Source: Cephalotus follicularis (taxonomy: Eukaryota; Streptophyta; Magnoliopsida; Oxalidales; Cephalotaceae). From it: a stretch of 64,000 bases of DNA. The translations under genes and the position numbers were made by a program. The notes beneath the pieces are model-generated. The model saw nothing but the letters and a program-made list of their open reading frames with translations, was not told where the DNA came from and made no database searches. Of this stretch, positions 23,197 to 33,787 are shown in pieces. The stretch covers positions 386,788 through 450,787 of the forward strand of contig BDDD01000921.1 of NCBI GenBank assembly GCA_001972305.1. The letters are read 5' to 3'. Numbering within the stretch: position 1 is the stretch's first letter; each line of letters starts with the position of its first letter.

Positions 23197-24450
23197 GTGT
23201 TCTCTAAGATAGATCTTCGGTCTGGATATCACCAGTTGAAGGTGAAGGAAGAGGATGTTCCGAAGACGGCCTTTAGATCTCATTATGGTCTCTATGAGTT
23301 CTCAGTTGTGCGGTTTGGATTAACCAATGCACCGGCCACTCTCAGGGATTTGATGAATCGAGTGTTCCAACCCTTCTTGGACACCTTTGTGGTGGTGTTC
23401 ATAGACGACGTGATGGTATACTCGTGGAGTATGGCTAAGCACGAGGAACACCTAAGGATTGTTTTGCAGACTTTGAGAACCCATGAGTTGTATGCTAAGC
23501 TCAGTAAGTGTGAGTTTTGGTTTGACAAGGTTGTGTTTTTGGGCCATGTGATCTCGGGCCAAGGTGGTGAAGTGGACCCGAGGAAGGTTGAAGCAGCGTT
23601 GGCCTGGGAAAGACCCAAGAGCGTACCTGAAGTGCGCAGTTTCCTTGGACTTGCTGGCTATTACCAAAGATTCGTGGAGGGATTCTCGGCAATAGCGGCT
23701 CCTCTGTCGAAGTTGAAAATGAAGGAGGTGAAGTTCGTTTGGTCAGAGGACTGTGAGAAGAGCTTCCAGATGCTGAAGGATAGGTTAACGTCAGCCCCGG
23801 TATTAACCCTTCCTTCTCCGGGGGTTGGTTTTCTTGTTTACAGTGATGCTTCTTTGCATGGCCTTGGTTGTGTGTTGATGCAAGAATGGAAGGTTATTGC
23901 CTATGCTTCTCGGCAGTTGAAGGTTCATGAGCTCAACTACCCTATGCATGACCATGAATTAGCTGCGGTGGTGTTTGCTTTGAAGATATGGCATCATTAT
24001 ATGTATGGTGAGGTCTACCAGATCTTTACTGACCACCAGAGTTTGAGGTATTTGTCTTCTCACCCACATTTGAACATGAGGCAGAGTAGATGGATCGAGC
24101 TGATCAAGGATTATGATTGTACCATCGAGTATCATCCTGGTAAGGCCAACGTGGTTGCTGATACATTGAGCAGGAAGTCTTCCACTTCCTTGGCTCATGT
24201 ACGTTTGGTTTACTTTCCAATGTTGGAACAGTTGAGATCTTTGAGGGCAGAGCTATCTGCCGAGGACAGTGGAGCGATGTTAGTTTCTCTGCGAGTGAGG
24301 TCTGTTTGGGAAGAGCAGATCCGAGGAGCGCAAGAGAAGGATTGGAGGTTGGTTAAGTTAATGAAACAAGTCAGAAAAGGTAAAGGTAATCCGAGATCGT
24401 TTGCATGCGGCCTAGAGCAGGCAGAAGAGCTTCGCAGACAAACACCGTAA
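23197..24450 (+). pseudogene. Gypsy D: reverse transcriptase and RNase H
   Basis: A 417-codon frame continuing the [14 protein letters not shown] at residues 2-13; catalytic F-I-D-D-V-M-V at about residue 68; F-L-G-H-V-I near 110; L-G-L-A-G-Y-Y-R-type motif near 150. RNase H begins at about residue 215 (Y-S-D-A-S), with D-H-E-L-A-A-V-V and T-D-H-Q-S-L-R-Y-L. The frame then runs about 30 codons past a deletion junction near 24380-24390 and stops at 24450 out of frame with the integrase remnant. RT active-site residues are present, but the TGA just upstream means this is not a complete enzyme. Confidence 0.88.
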
Positions 24451-24847
24451 GGACTTGGAATTCTATTTAGGTGACAAAGTTTTCCTCAGGGTATCACCTT
24501 ACACGGGGATTGTTCATTTTGGCAAGCATGGGAAGCTTAGCCCGAGGTACATCGGTCCCTTTGAGATCGTGCAAAGGATCGGACCAGTGGCTTATCATCT
24601 GGCGTTGCCCGAGGAGATGGCCAGAATGCACGATGTGTTCCACGTATCCGTGCTGAGGAAATACGTTCTTGATCCTTCCCATGTGTTGATTGAGCCAGTG
24701 GTGTTGTCCGAGGAGGATTTACTAGTGTTGGCTTATGAGGAAGACCCAGAGCAGATCTTAGAAGGCCGAGAGCAGGTGTTGAGGAACAAGACCATTCCCT
24801 TGGTGAAGATCTCTTGGAGAAACCATGTAGCAGAGGAAGCTACCTAG
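24388..24847 (+). pseudogene. Gypsy D: integrase C-terminus with chromodomain-like tail
   Basis: In a different frame from RNase H, sequence resumes with R-D-R-L-H-A-A, the region that follows the integrase core. The open part (24455-24847, 130 codons) has the [10 protein letters not shown] motif, [18 protein letters not shown]-x-L-R-K-Y and, near the end, an acidic chromodomain-like stretch with I-L-x-x-R-E and V-K-I-S-W-R-N-H. The zinc-binding H-H-C-C region and the D-D-E catalytic core are absent. Such tails are thought to guide insertion to heterochromatin in chromoviruses (family knowledge). Confidence 0.8.
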
Positions 24848-24927
24848 GAACGTGAGGACCAGATGAGGGAGCGCTACCCTGACTTGTTCCCTGGACCAGA
24901 GAAGGAATTTTGATGACAAAATTCCTT

Positions 24928-24940
24928 AAGGGGGAGTGGA
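24928..24940 (+). other. Gypsy D polypurine tract
   Basis: AAGGGGGAGTGGA directly precedes the 3' LTR start at 24941. Confidence 0.9.
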
Positions 24941-27342
24941 TGCAACGACCCGCATTAATTTTTGGGTAAATTGATGTTTGGGGCTTGGGGGGAATTTTTC
25001 TTTTTCTCCTTGGTTGTGGTCAGCTTGGGCTTCTTTTCTTGGATAGTGTTAGTTTGGCTTGGGCTTGGTGGAGGCCCAATGGTTTGTTATGGTTATGTGA
25101 TGAAGAGATATTTATATTGGTGTTGGGATATGTGCAAAGCATACTTAGGAAGCTTTGGCAGTTGGCTTTCGGCAGACATCACATCCATCATCTCACGCCT
25201 GAAGAAGCATTTGAGAGAGTGAGCTTTCATCTTTCTTCTTTCTTATTCATCTTCCTTCTAAAGCTTCGATCGCTGCTTGAGGTTGGGACTTTCCTTACCC
25301 ATTTACGCGTCTAGCAGGTAAGAGTCCTCCTCGGTACGTTGCTTTGTTGGCGTTGAGACAATCTTTAAGGCTGAGAAAGAGCTTCGCCTTGGTTTTCATG
25401 GATGTATGTGGTTCATGCATGACTTCACAAATGTTTGTTCATGGTGGCTTAGCGTTGTTGTGTGTTGGTCTTGCAGAGGAGGATCTAGGAATGGAGTTCA
25501 CACAACAAGGAAGCTAGCCAAGGAAGCTACTGGTACTAGTGAGTGGGATGTTCTTTCTATCAATTGATAACTGAGAGTTTACTGTTTATATGCCCTTCCA
25601 TGATATTATCTTTGACTAGGATTTCTTCTCCTGTCATATGTTGATATTGCATGTGAATACTGTTGTTCCGAGCTGAGGACTCGATGGCTGGGTTGAACTT
25701 GTTGTTTCCCCTTATTTTTAAGTATTCATGCTTTATTTTGATATCATGTGTTGTTGTCCTCGGGTACTGGTTACTGGTTACTTGGTTATGTATGAGACTT
25801 ATTGTGGTTGATGGAGGAGTGGGCATTCGATCCCTATTCCATTCAGCAGTGCCATTGTCTATGATGAACTGTTGAGTATGACTGTGCCTGGGTTCCATAC
25901 CCGTATCTGATCATTTCATTTGTCTATGATGGAATGATGTGTGAGGGCAGCCGAGGATCCGCTATCTTCTCTGGTCAGGCCCGAGATGGTCTAAGTGGTG
26001 ATACACTTACCTCTGAGATGATGTTCTCCTCTGTCATCTCGTCAAGGGTAGAGCTTAGAGGTGATTCGTGGGCCCCTTGGACGATACTAACGTTATGTGA
26101 TTGCCGATGAGGTAGCTCCTCGGTTGATGTTCATATGGTGTAGTGCTGAGCTTATGATTACCGACGGGGGTGGGCTTGCGTAGCCCCGAGAATCGATGTT
26201 CATGTAGTGAGGTGCGCCAAAGTGTGATTGCCGAAGGAGTGCTTGCGTAGACCTTCTATCGATGTTCATGCGGTGCTCTGGAAGTGGGTATCTATATGCG
26301 TATATGAGGGATGTGTACAGTCCTGTAGCCCATGACCACGTTGATGGATCTTCAACGGAGCTGTTATTTGTGATTGCCAAGGTGGTTCTGGCTGTGGAAG
26401 TGTGTGAGAATGATGTGTGCATGTGTGTGTGTGTTTGGAAATGTGCTTGTGATTAATACAGTACTAGTAGTCCCCTGATAAATGTTGATCCTTAGAGTAT
26501 GATCTTTTGTTGATCCTCGGATCCTTGGCATGTTTGATATATAACCTGTTGTTATCTTCTTTCCTTGAGGTCGGTCATTGAGTTGGCAGTTCTGACGTCT
26601 CCTCGGATTCCCTTTTTGTTGTTGATATCTTTGTACATACTCACCTCTGCCTTGTTTTGTTGAGCATTGGATATCGGTTGTCCTCGGCCCAGTTGGGGCA
26701 TGGCATGTTTACCTTGGCTCTTGGCACCCCGGTGGAAGTGGGTTTGCCCAGGATATTCCTTGATCTTACTAACTAGTCAGTTGGACTATTCCCCCATCAG
26801 TTTTGTGTGCAGAGTAAGTGGGGCAGCAGAGTTCTTGAGATCCACTAAGGATAACATGTTGACAGGGGTAGACGCCTGACGCAGCACCTTAGGATGGCTC
26901 CTCGGCCACGGGCACCTTCATGCATTTGGGGACATTATTGGGGTTTTTGTTTAGGCTTGTTGATGTCTATATCTTGTAAACCTTCTTTTTGTAAATATGT
27001 ATATGACATGTTGTATGTTTTGTGTCCTCGACATTTTGCCCGGGACCGTATATAATTCACATGTTGTTTTATATACTTTGTTGTTATGAGTTGTTTACCC
27101 TGCCTTGTTGTTGTTTATGCTAAGTATTTGGGGTGCAGGGACGACATATGGGTTTGGGAGTCGTTTGACCCTGGGAAGAGGAGCAGGTCTCCTCAGCCCT
27201 TGCCTTAGGTGAAACCTAAGTGTTTCTCCCCAGGGCTTTTTGAGCTTGGCACCTCTGCTGAGATTCCGGGGAAAGGATGGCAATGTTCATGGTTAGTCAA
27301 ACCTTAGGTTGGCCTTGCAGCTCGGGTTAGTTGTCCCTAAGC

Positions 27343-29626
27343 TGTAATGACCCAAATTTCCATGTAAGATATTAATTATGGAAAATGGTTGCTATTGTGT
27401 AAATTGGCAAATATTTCAAGGGACCCATAGTATGACCCTACGCTAGGGGAGTTCGGGGGTTCCTCTCCCCATTGAGCGAACGGGGGGTCCCGTTGCCCGG
27501 TCAGCGGGCAAGGGCTCGGGGCAAGCGCCCCCGGAAGAAAATTGAAATTGGCTATTTGTTTTGGATGAACGTCATGTTGAAAGCGTCAATCTAAAAGGGT
27601 AATAGGTGACAAAGATGTCTAAAGCGCCGACAGTTTTATTGAAAGAGTCGACGCTTTGGGCAACGGACGACGCTCTAATTTTAAAAGTCGACGTGTTGAA
27701 GACAAGTGTGTCAGTTTACCTGGACGAAGACTTAAAGCGGTGACGCTTTGTAAGAAAGCGTCAGCGCTTTAGTCGGGATAGAAGTGGAGAACTCAGGTCA
27801 ATCCCGTGACCGACGACGCTTAGAAAGAAAACGTCGACGCTTTGAGCTACAGACAAAATGCAAAATATGACTTTTTGCAATTTTGTGAGTAAAAATTTTT
27901 AATTTTGGACACGTGGAAGGCTAGGGAAGGATGATATGAGATGTTATCAGATGATCTAACAAGTGTCATCACTTGGATTGGTGGAATTTGAGCACATGGG
28001 CTGCCAAGAGAGAGAGTTGAGTTGTGTGAGAAGGGGAGAAGACTTGCCTCCCAAGTAACCCTTATATTTAATGGCTAAGAGGGTTGAACTTAGTCATTTT
28101 GGCTGAGAAGGAAAGTGCTCCTACTGTGAGTGAAGTGGCGAATTCGTGGGAGAGCAAAAGAGAAAGAAATTCTAAGGCAAAGTAAGGAAATTCTATACCC
28201 ATTTATGTCAAAGCTTCCTCTGTTTTGATTCAAAATTATGCAGCAGATTGTTCTATTGATATCTTGTTCAATTGTTAATGAATTATTGAATGGTTGGATG
28301 TTCTGGAAACTTTAGGATGTCCTCTTAAACTTTTATGCTTTGCATGTTTCAAGATTCTATCTTTTTCTTGAAGAAAATTCATGTTTTAAATTGTTGTTTG
28401 GGTATTGTTTTTTTCCTCTATTATGTAGCAACTTCTTTAACTCATATATTGCTCGTTTCTTGACGAAAAATTAAATGGTTGGATGTTTTGAAAACCTTAA
28501 TATGTCCTATTTAACTGTTATGTTTTATGTATCTCGAAATTCTGTCGAATTCTTGATAAGAATTGATGTTTCATTTTACTGCTCATGCCCTGTTTTCACT
28601 TGGAACCAGCCACTTTAAAAAATTCATAACGGATTCGATTCTCAACCAATTGTTATGATCTTGAGCTTTCTGAATTCTTAAATATGTCTAATTTAATGTT
28701 TATGTGTTAAGTTTTCTCTGAAAATGCTTATTTCTATATGAATTATAAGTTTTTGTAAAGCTATGCAAAACTGTTTTATGAACTCATTTGAGTCATTTAC
28801 TCAAATGAAGAGAAAAGTTTATGAATTGTGAAGGAAATGTTATGAAATGATTTTTATGAATGCTTTGAGCTGATCACTCAAACTATATGATGAATGAACC
28901 GCCCTTGGATTGCGATCCAAGGGGAATGGAGCGAAATGCTCAATGTTAATGAAGTGTAAAGTGCTCGCGGACATGCATGTGATGTGAGGATAGTAATCGG
29001 GGAGTGCACAATGCCCCGGTGAAGCGGTGTAAAGGGTTCATTAAGGTTTTTATGACTTTCATGTTTACAAAATGATCTAGTTATGATATTAACTAGAAAA
29101 GTGATATGTTTTATGAAATGTTTTAGTCATATATGTTGACTAGAAAAAAAAAGGTTACGATGAAATGTGTTTACAGTAAAAATACCTTACTGAGCTATTT
29201 TGAGCTCATTCCTTTCGATGTTTGTTTTCAAATAAAATGTTTTCAGGAAATAATTGAATTGAGATTACGAGCTTAGAGGGAGCTCTTAAGAAGGAGTTTT
29301 TGTGAAAGAAAGGCTATGCGATGATATTTGCATTAATGTTTTGATATGTAATAAGAACAAAGTTTTCCGCTGTATTATGTGTTTATGTAGAAGAATGATC
29401 CTGCGTAAATGTAGACCAATGATATGGTTATGACATCTTTATATAAGATGATTATGTGTAAAGTTTGAATTTAAGATTATGTATGATGTTGCAAGACATG
29501 AGTTTATGATGTAATGTACTTTTAGAGAAGAGTACCAAAGGATGTAACGTTTCACACCCAACGTAACGCAACCGATCCTCGGAGTTCGCTTTGAGCTATT
29601 AGCGAGCTCGGGTCGGGGTCGTTACA
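27343..29626 (+). mobile_element. Solo LTR SL1-1
   Basis: 2,284 bp, TGTAATGACC...GTCGTTACA, perfect TSD TAAGC (27338-27342 and 29627-29631). No internal region, primer site or coding sequence. GCGTC words at 27568-27853; hairpin CCCTTGGAT-TGCG-ATCCAAGGG at 28902-28923. Same family as 39459-41485, 47124-49736 and 54518-56600. Confidence 0.9.
28902..28923. promoter_or_regulatory. Conserved SL1 hairpin
   Basis: CCCTTGGAT-TGCG-ATCCAAGGG, 9-bp perfect stem. Also at 40149-40170 and 55889-55910; degraded in SL1-3 near 48245. Confidence 0.6.
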
Positions 29627-30646
29627 TAAGCTGAGGTTTGGTGGCGTCCCTGGGTGTTTGTCCCCAGGCATGCTCGCAGGCGTTGAGAGAGAGTTAGGAA
29701 GTTTTCCTTAGTTTTGCCTGTCCTCCTGACCTCGGACCAGCTCAGTCCCTGGAGGTGTTTTGTTGAGTGAGCCCTGGTGGATCCCATGGGTACTTGGCCT
29801 GGGTGAGATTTCATCTCCTTAGTTTAAGTTGAGTGTTAAAGGGACCTCGGGTTGTTGTCCCATGCTTGGCGTTTGTCCCCGGGCCCTTGTGTTGATCCCA
29901 GACTTAGCTTTATGGTAAACGTTGTCATTTTTTTGCCTGGGCATATCCTTATTTGTATGCCTTAGGTGTGTTTGCCCTGGGGAGCGTGGTTCTCCTCGGC
30001 AACGTGTTTTAACGCCTGCCCCTGCCTTAGTGTTAGTCTTTGTTTGTTGGGGTTTTTGTTATGTATCCGGGTGGAGGATCCTTCCACCTGGCAAGGCCGT
30101 CCTCGGGCGGGGGTGCTAGGGAACGGGCTTGTCATGCTTGCCTTAAGCATGTGTTCTGGGCTTTGCAAGATGATCTTCGTCAACGTGCTGATTATTCTCG
30201 CCAACGTGCTGGGTATTGTACTATTGGTGTCAACGCCAAAAGGTGAAAAAATCAGACAATGACTGAGACATTAACGTGAAGACATATTGGCATCAACACA
30301 ATTCTGAAAGACATCAACGCCATCATTAGAGTTCAACGTCAAAAGGTGCAAAAATCATCCAGAGACTCAAACGTTAACGCGTAAGGGAAATGGAGTCAAT
30401 ACAAATGATATTTGCGTCAACGCCGATATTACAGAAATCATGCAGTAGCTAATGGAGTCAACGCAAAGAACCAACAGAGTTAACGCACAAGGACATGCAC
30501 CTCAACGCCATGCGTAAATGTCGACGCCCAAGATAGCCAAACACATAAATCTGCAAGATTTGGAGTTGCTGAAATGGGGAGAACTTTCCATAGATTATTC
30601 CAATGGCTCTTTGATGATTACAACGACTATATGACTGCAAGAAGCC

Positions 30647-30654
30647 TATAAATA
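30647..30654 (+). promoter_or_regulatory. TATA box of the Copia A LTR
   Basis: TATAAATA in context 'gcctataaatagagg', downstream of the GCGTC cluster and upstream of an A-rich probable leader. Confidence 0.6.
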
Positions 30655-30871
30655 GAGGTTTAATCAGTGAAGAAAAATACAATAAGTGAAACAAGAGAAA
30701 GAGCAAGAAAAGCAGCAATTATTCAAGAGTTCTTTTGTGCTATGTGCAAGCTATTTTTCTGATATTATTGTGAGCTTTTGTTGAGCTATATCCAACATTG
30801 TTAGAGGTTAGTAAACACAAAAACACCTACTGAAAATCATTTGTGTAAGCACCAGGTTGATACCTGATTTC

Positions 30872-31049
30872 AAGTTAGGATTTAGCTATAAAATCCAAGT
30901 TAGGATTTGTCTTGTAAAAATCCAGAAGTTAGGATTTAGCTTGTAAAAATCCAAGTTAGGATTTGTTTTGTAAAAATCCAGAAGTTAGGATTTAGTTAGT
31001 AAAAATCCTAGTTAGGATTTGTCTTGTAAAAATTCAGAAGTTAGGATTG
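30872..31049. repeat. 27/29-bp alternating tandem array in Copia A LTR
   Basis: Six full units and one partial, each starting 'agttaggatt'. Odd and even units differ (ATTTAG versus ATTTGT and length 27 versus 29), giving a higher-order 56-bp dimer. Confidence 0.85.
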
Positions 31050-31402
31050 TGATCGGGGGATTACAAACCTATTGGAACCTCAAGTGCTGCTTGGGAGAGT
31101 GGACGTAGGCATATTTGGTCCAACCACTATAAACTGTTTGCGATCTATCTTCCCTTACTCTTTTATTTGATTGCAATTTATTTTTGTATTATTTGATTGC
31201 TTGTAATTGTTAAAATAATTTGATTGTTTGATCGTGTATCTTGTTTTGAACATTAAAATCGAAAAAGGGTTATTTTTCGCATAACCTATTCAACAACCCC
31301 ATTCTCTCTCCCCCCCCCCCCCCCCACGAGGTTGCTATTAGTGGACCTACATTTTGTATCTGTTAGACTTATTTTTCTTAAGTGTTAAAGTCTTAAAGAT
31401 CC

Positions 31403-33046
31403 ATGAGAACCTTTTCTCATTTCAATGACAATGTTAGTCAGTCTATTAACAAACCCCATAGTTTTGATGGAAACAATTATAGTTATTGGAAAACTAGGAT
31501 GACAATTTTTTATCTAATCCTTAGATTATCAACTATGGAACATCATTACAAATGGACCGGAAATTCCTACGAAAATAGTTGATGGTCATAGAGTTCTTAA
31601 GATTAAGAGTGAATGCAATGATCATGATTATAAATTACTTCAATTGAATGCTAAAGCTAAGCATGTCATTTTATGTGCCTTAAGTCCTAGTGAATTCAAT
31701 AGAGTCTCATCTCTTGATTCTGCAAAAGAGATGTGGGATAGACTCATGGCTACCTTTGAAAGAATCAACCACGTAAAAGACACAAAGTTTAATAGGCTTG
31801 TTCATGATTATGAACTATTTACAATGCTTGAAAATGAAAATATATCTAGCATGTATGCAAGATTCAATGATATCATAAATGCTCTAAAAGGTCTTCGAAA
31901 AGTCTATACTAATCATGAGCTTGTAAGTAAGATTCTCAGGTGCGTTCCAAAGTCATGGGAACCTAAAGTTACCGCTATTGAAGTGGCAAATGATCTATCA
32001 ACTCTTCCATTCGAAGACTTGTTGGGGTCATTGATGACTCACGAACTTCGAATGAGTGATCAAGAAAGGAACGATCCGAAAAAGAAAATAATAGCCTTGA
32101 AAGCTTGAAAGGAAGAAGAAAGTGATGAAGAAATGGCCTTGCTTACTAAAATAATTAGAAAAATCCTCATGGACAAGAAAAACTTCTCCGAAAAGCAATT
32201 AAAGAAGTTCCAATCCAACAAAGGAAATACAAGCAAGAAAGAGAAAGATGAAAAAGAAATCGTCTGTTATGAATGTGACAAACCACGTCTCAAATTGAAG
32301 AAAAAGAGAGACAATGTCAAGAAGAAGGCGATGATTGCAACTTGGAGCGATAGCGATGATTCTAGCTCCAACGACGAAGAAAACGATGAAGTCGCCAATA
32401 TTGAGTTTATGGCAATGGAAGATGAAGATGAGGTAACAAGTTCATCCCTTAGTTTTAATGAACTAAAATGTGAATACGATGAATTGTTAGACGTTTTGGA
32501 TGATCTAAAAAGAGAGTATTTGTTGCTAAAGAAAATTGCAAAACATAGAGCAAAGGAAAATGTAGAATTAAAAAAGGATGAAAAAGTTGTTGTTAAGGAC
32601 TCATCTTTAGAAAAAGAATATCAAAAATTAAAGGAACTCTTCTTTGAAAAAGAAAAGGAAGAGAAAATAAAAATTGAGAAAGAATCAAACTTAGAAAAGG
32701 AAAGTGAAGAATTAAAGCTAGAAATTGATGCCTTGAAGAAAACATTTTCAAAATTTTCTAGTTGTAGTGAAAAATTAGATAGACTACTAGGCGTTCAATG
32801 GTGTGTCTTTGATAGAGCAGATTTAGGCTTTGATAAGATGAACAAAGTGAAACTTTTTGAAACATTGTTAGATAGAAAGAAGAACAATAAAGTAGAAAAT
32901 TGTAATTATTGTGGCAAAGTTGGTCATAAATCTACTACTTGTTGGTATAATAGATTTAAAGCAAAATTTAAAAAGATTTGGGTTCCGAAAGGAGCTTTTC
33001 GTACTAACATAAAAGTGACCAAAACCATTTGGGTACCAAAAAGTTA
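31403..33046 (+). pseudogene. Copia A gag (SIRE type), broken
   Basis: Start ATG at 31403; the first about 60 codons include the conserved F-D-G-N-N-Y-S-Y-W-K start of the Copia gag domain. A TGA (about 31580) and a frameshift follow. The core (31644-32108) has N-A-K-A-K-H-V-I-L-C-A-L and M-W-D-R-L motifs (UBN2-like gag). TGA at 32106-32108, then the same frame continues to 33046: a Lys/Glu-rich region with Ser/Asp patches (W-S-D-S-D-D-S-S), a long coiled coil (about residues 100-215 of this segment), and a CCHC knuckle (N-Y-C-G-K-V-G-H...C) with W-V-P-K repeats at the end. The knuckle in the middle is degenerate (only Y-E-C-D-K-P-R is left). Confidence 0.85.
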
Positions 33047-33787
33047 ATTTTTTTTTTTCTGTAGGTGTGCTTGAAGAAATATGAATAATGTTATGCTCCA
33101 AGCATATGAATTATCATACCATTGGTATCAAACACATGAAATGTAAGAATTAATTGTTTGCTTGATAATGAAATGTCTTAGTATGTTCTTGTCGAGTGAA
33201 TATTGTTGTTTGATTGATTGGCTATGCATAATATGCAAGCTTATAGAAAATAGTTTCATTCATAGTGAGAAAGATGATTTTGAGATTATATTTATGAAAA
33301 TTTTAAAGTTTTCTCAAATATATTCTTGAAAATAAAGTTTTAAAAGTCATTTTTTTTCAAGTTTCTTGAAAATCAAGTTTTACACGTCAACATTTATAAA
33401 TCTCTTAATGTTTTGGTGTCAACGCTAAGACAAAGCGTTATAAAAAATATTCACGTTAACAAAAATATAGATTGCTTAAACCTTGAGCGTCAACGCTATG
33501 AATTAGCGTTAAAGAAATAGATTCGCGTCAATAATGGCGTTAACGTCATTATCTTCTGTACAAAATGGTACACGATGCACGTCAACGCAAATATTAGACA
33601 TTGACGCCTATGCATCGAGTATATAGCTTTGCGCGATCTCGTCGACACTTACTTGCTTTTGCGTCAAAACCCTTATTTCCCTCTCTTTATTTTCTCTCAA
33701 ATCAGTCTTTGAAATCTCAAAATCCTCAGCAATCTTCATCAAAATCAGTTTATTTTTACTAAAACTACATATTGCATCCATCAAATC
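33047..33787 (+). other. Copia A gag-to-accessory-ORF spacer with pol deletion scar and GCGTC cluster
   Basis: The first 60 bases match the start of the Copia B pol ('tgtgcttgaag', then 'tgctccaagcatatga', the protease C-S-K-H-M codons). Homology then jumps to the last RNase H codons (about 33125-33140), so almost all of pol is missing. A GCGTC-rich cluster at 33415-33656 is followed by a TATA-like site and a pyrimidine-rich stretch ahead of the accessory ORF. Confidence 0.65.
33620..33626 (+). promoter_or_regulatory. TATA-like site upstream of Copia A accessory ORF
   Basis: TATATAG, 168 bases before the ATG at 33788, followed by CT-rich sequence. Prediction only. Confidence 0.35.

Larger units (their letters stand above)
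1086..30134 (+). mobile_element. Gypsy D: Tekay-like Ty3/Gypsy chromovirus, integrase core deleted
   Basis: Both LTRs begin TGYAACGACCCGCATTAATT and end GTCA. A tRNA-Met-like primer site follows the 5' LTR and a purine tract precedes the 3' LTR. Flanks are TGCTG (1081-1085) and TGCTT (30135-30139), a probable 5-bp TSD with one change. Domain order is gag, CCHC knuckle, protease, RT, RNase H, then only the integrase C-terminus with a chromodomain-like tail. The tail and the long (about 2.9 kb) LTRs fit the Tekay/Del lineage. Gag is split by the Athila-like element and the 3' LTR by SL1-1. Net own length is about 9.8 kb. Confidence 0.85.
24941..30134 (+). repeat. Gypsy D 3' LTR (interrupted by SL1-1)
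   Basis: Own length 2,905 bp after removal of SL1-1 and one TSD copy. Aligns with 1086-4047 and ends GTCA at 30134. First bases TGCAACGACC versus TGTAACGACC in the 5' LTR. Lacks the segment equivalent to 2146-2178. Confidence 0.85.
30140..31351 (+). repeat. Copia A 5' LTR, right part
   Basis: Continuation of 909-1085 (total LTR about 1.39 kb). Contains GCGTC-type words (30180-30535), a TATA box, a 27/29-bp tandem array, the SIRE LTR signature 'gtggacgtaggca' followed by 'ccactataaa', and a 16-C run (31310-31325). The end at 31351 is placed by alignment with Copia B and is approximate. Confidence 0.7.

Noticed and set aside
23292-24198. Minus-strand ORFs of 60-110 codons over the Gypsy D RT
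   Set aside because: Antisense shadows of a well-recognised RT/RNase H coding strand.
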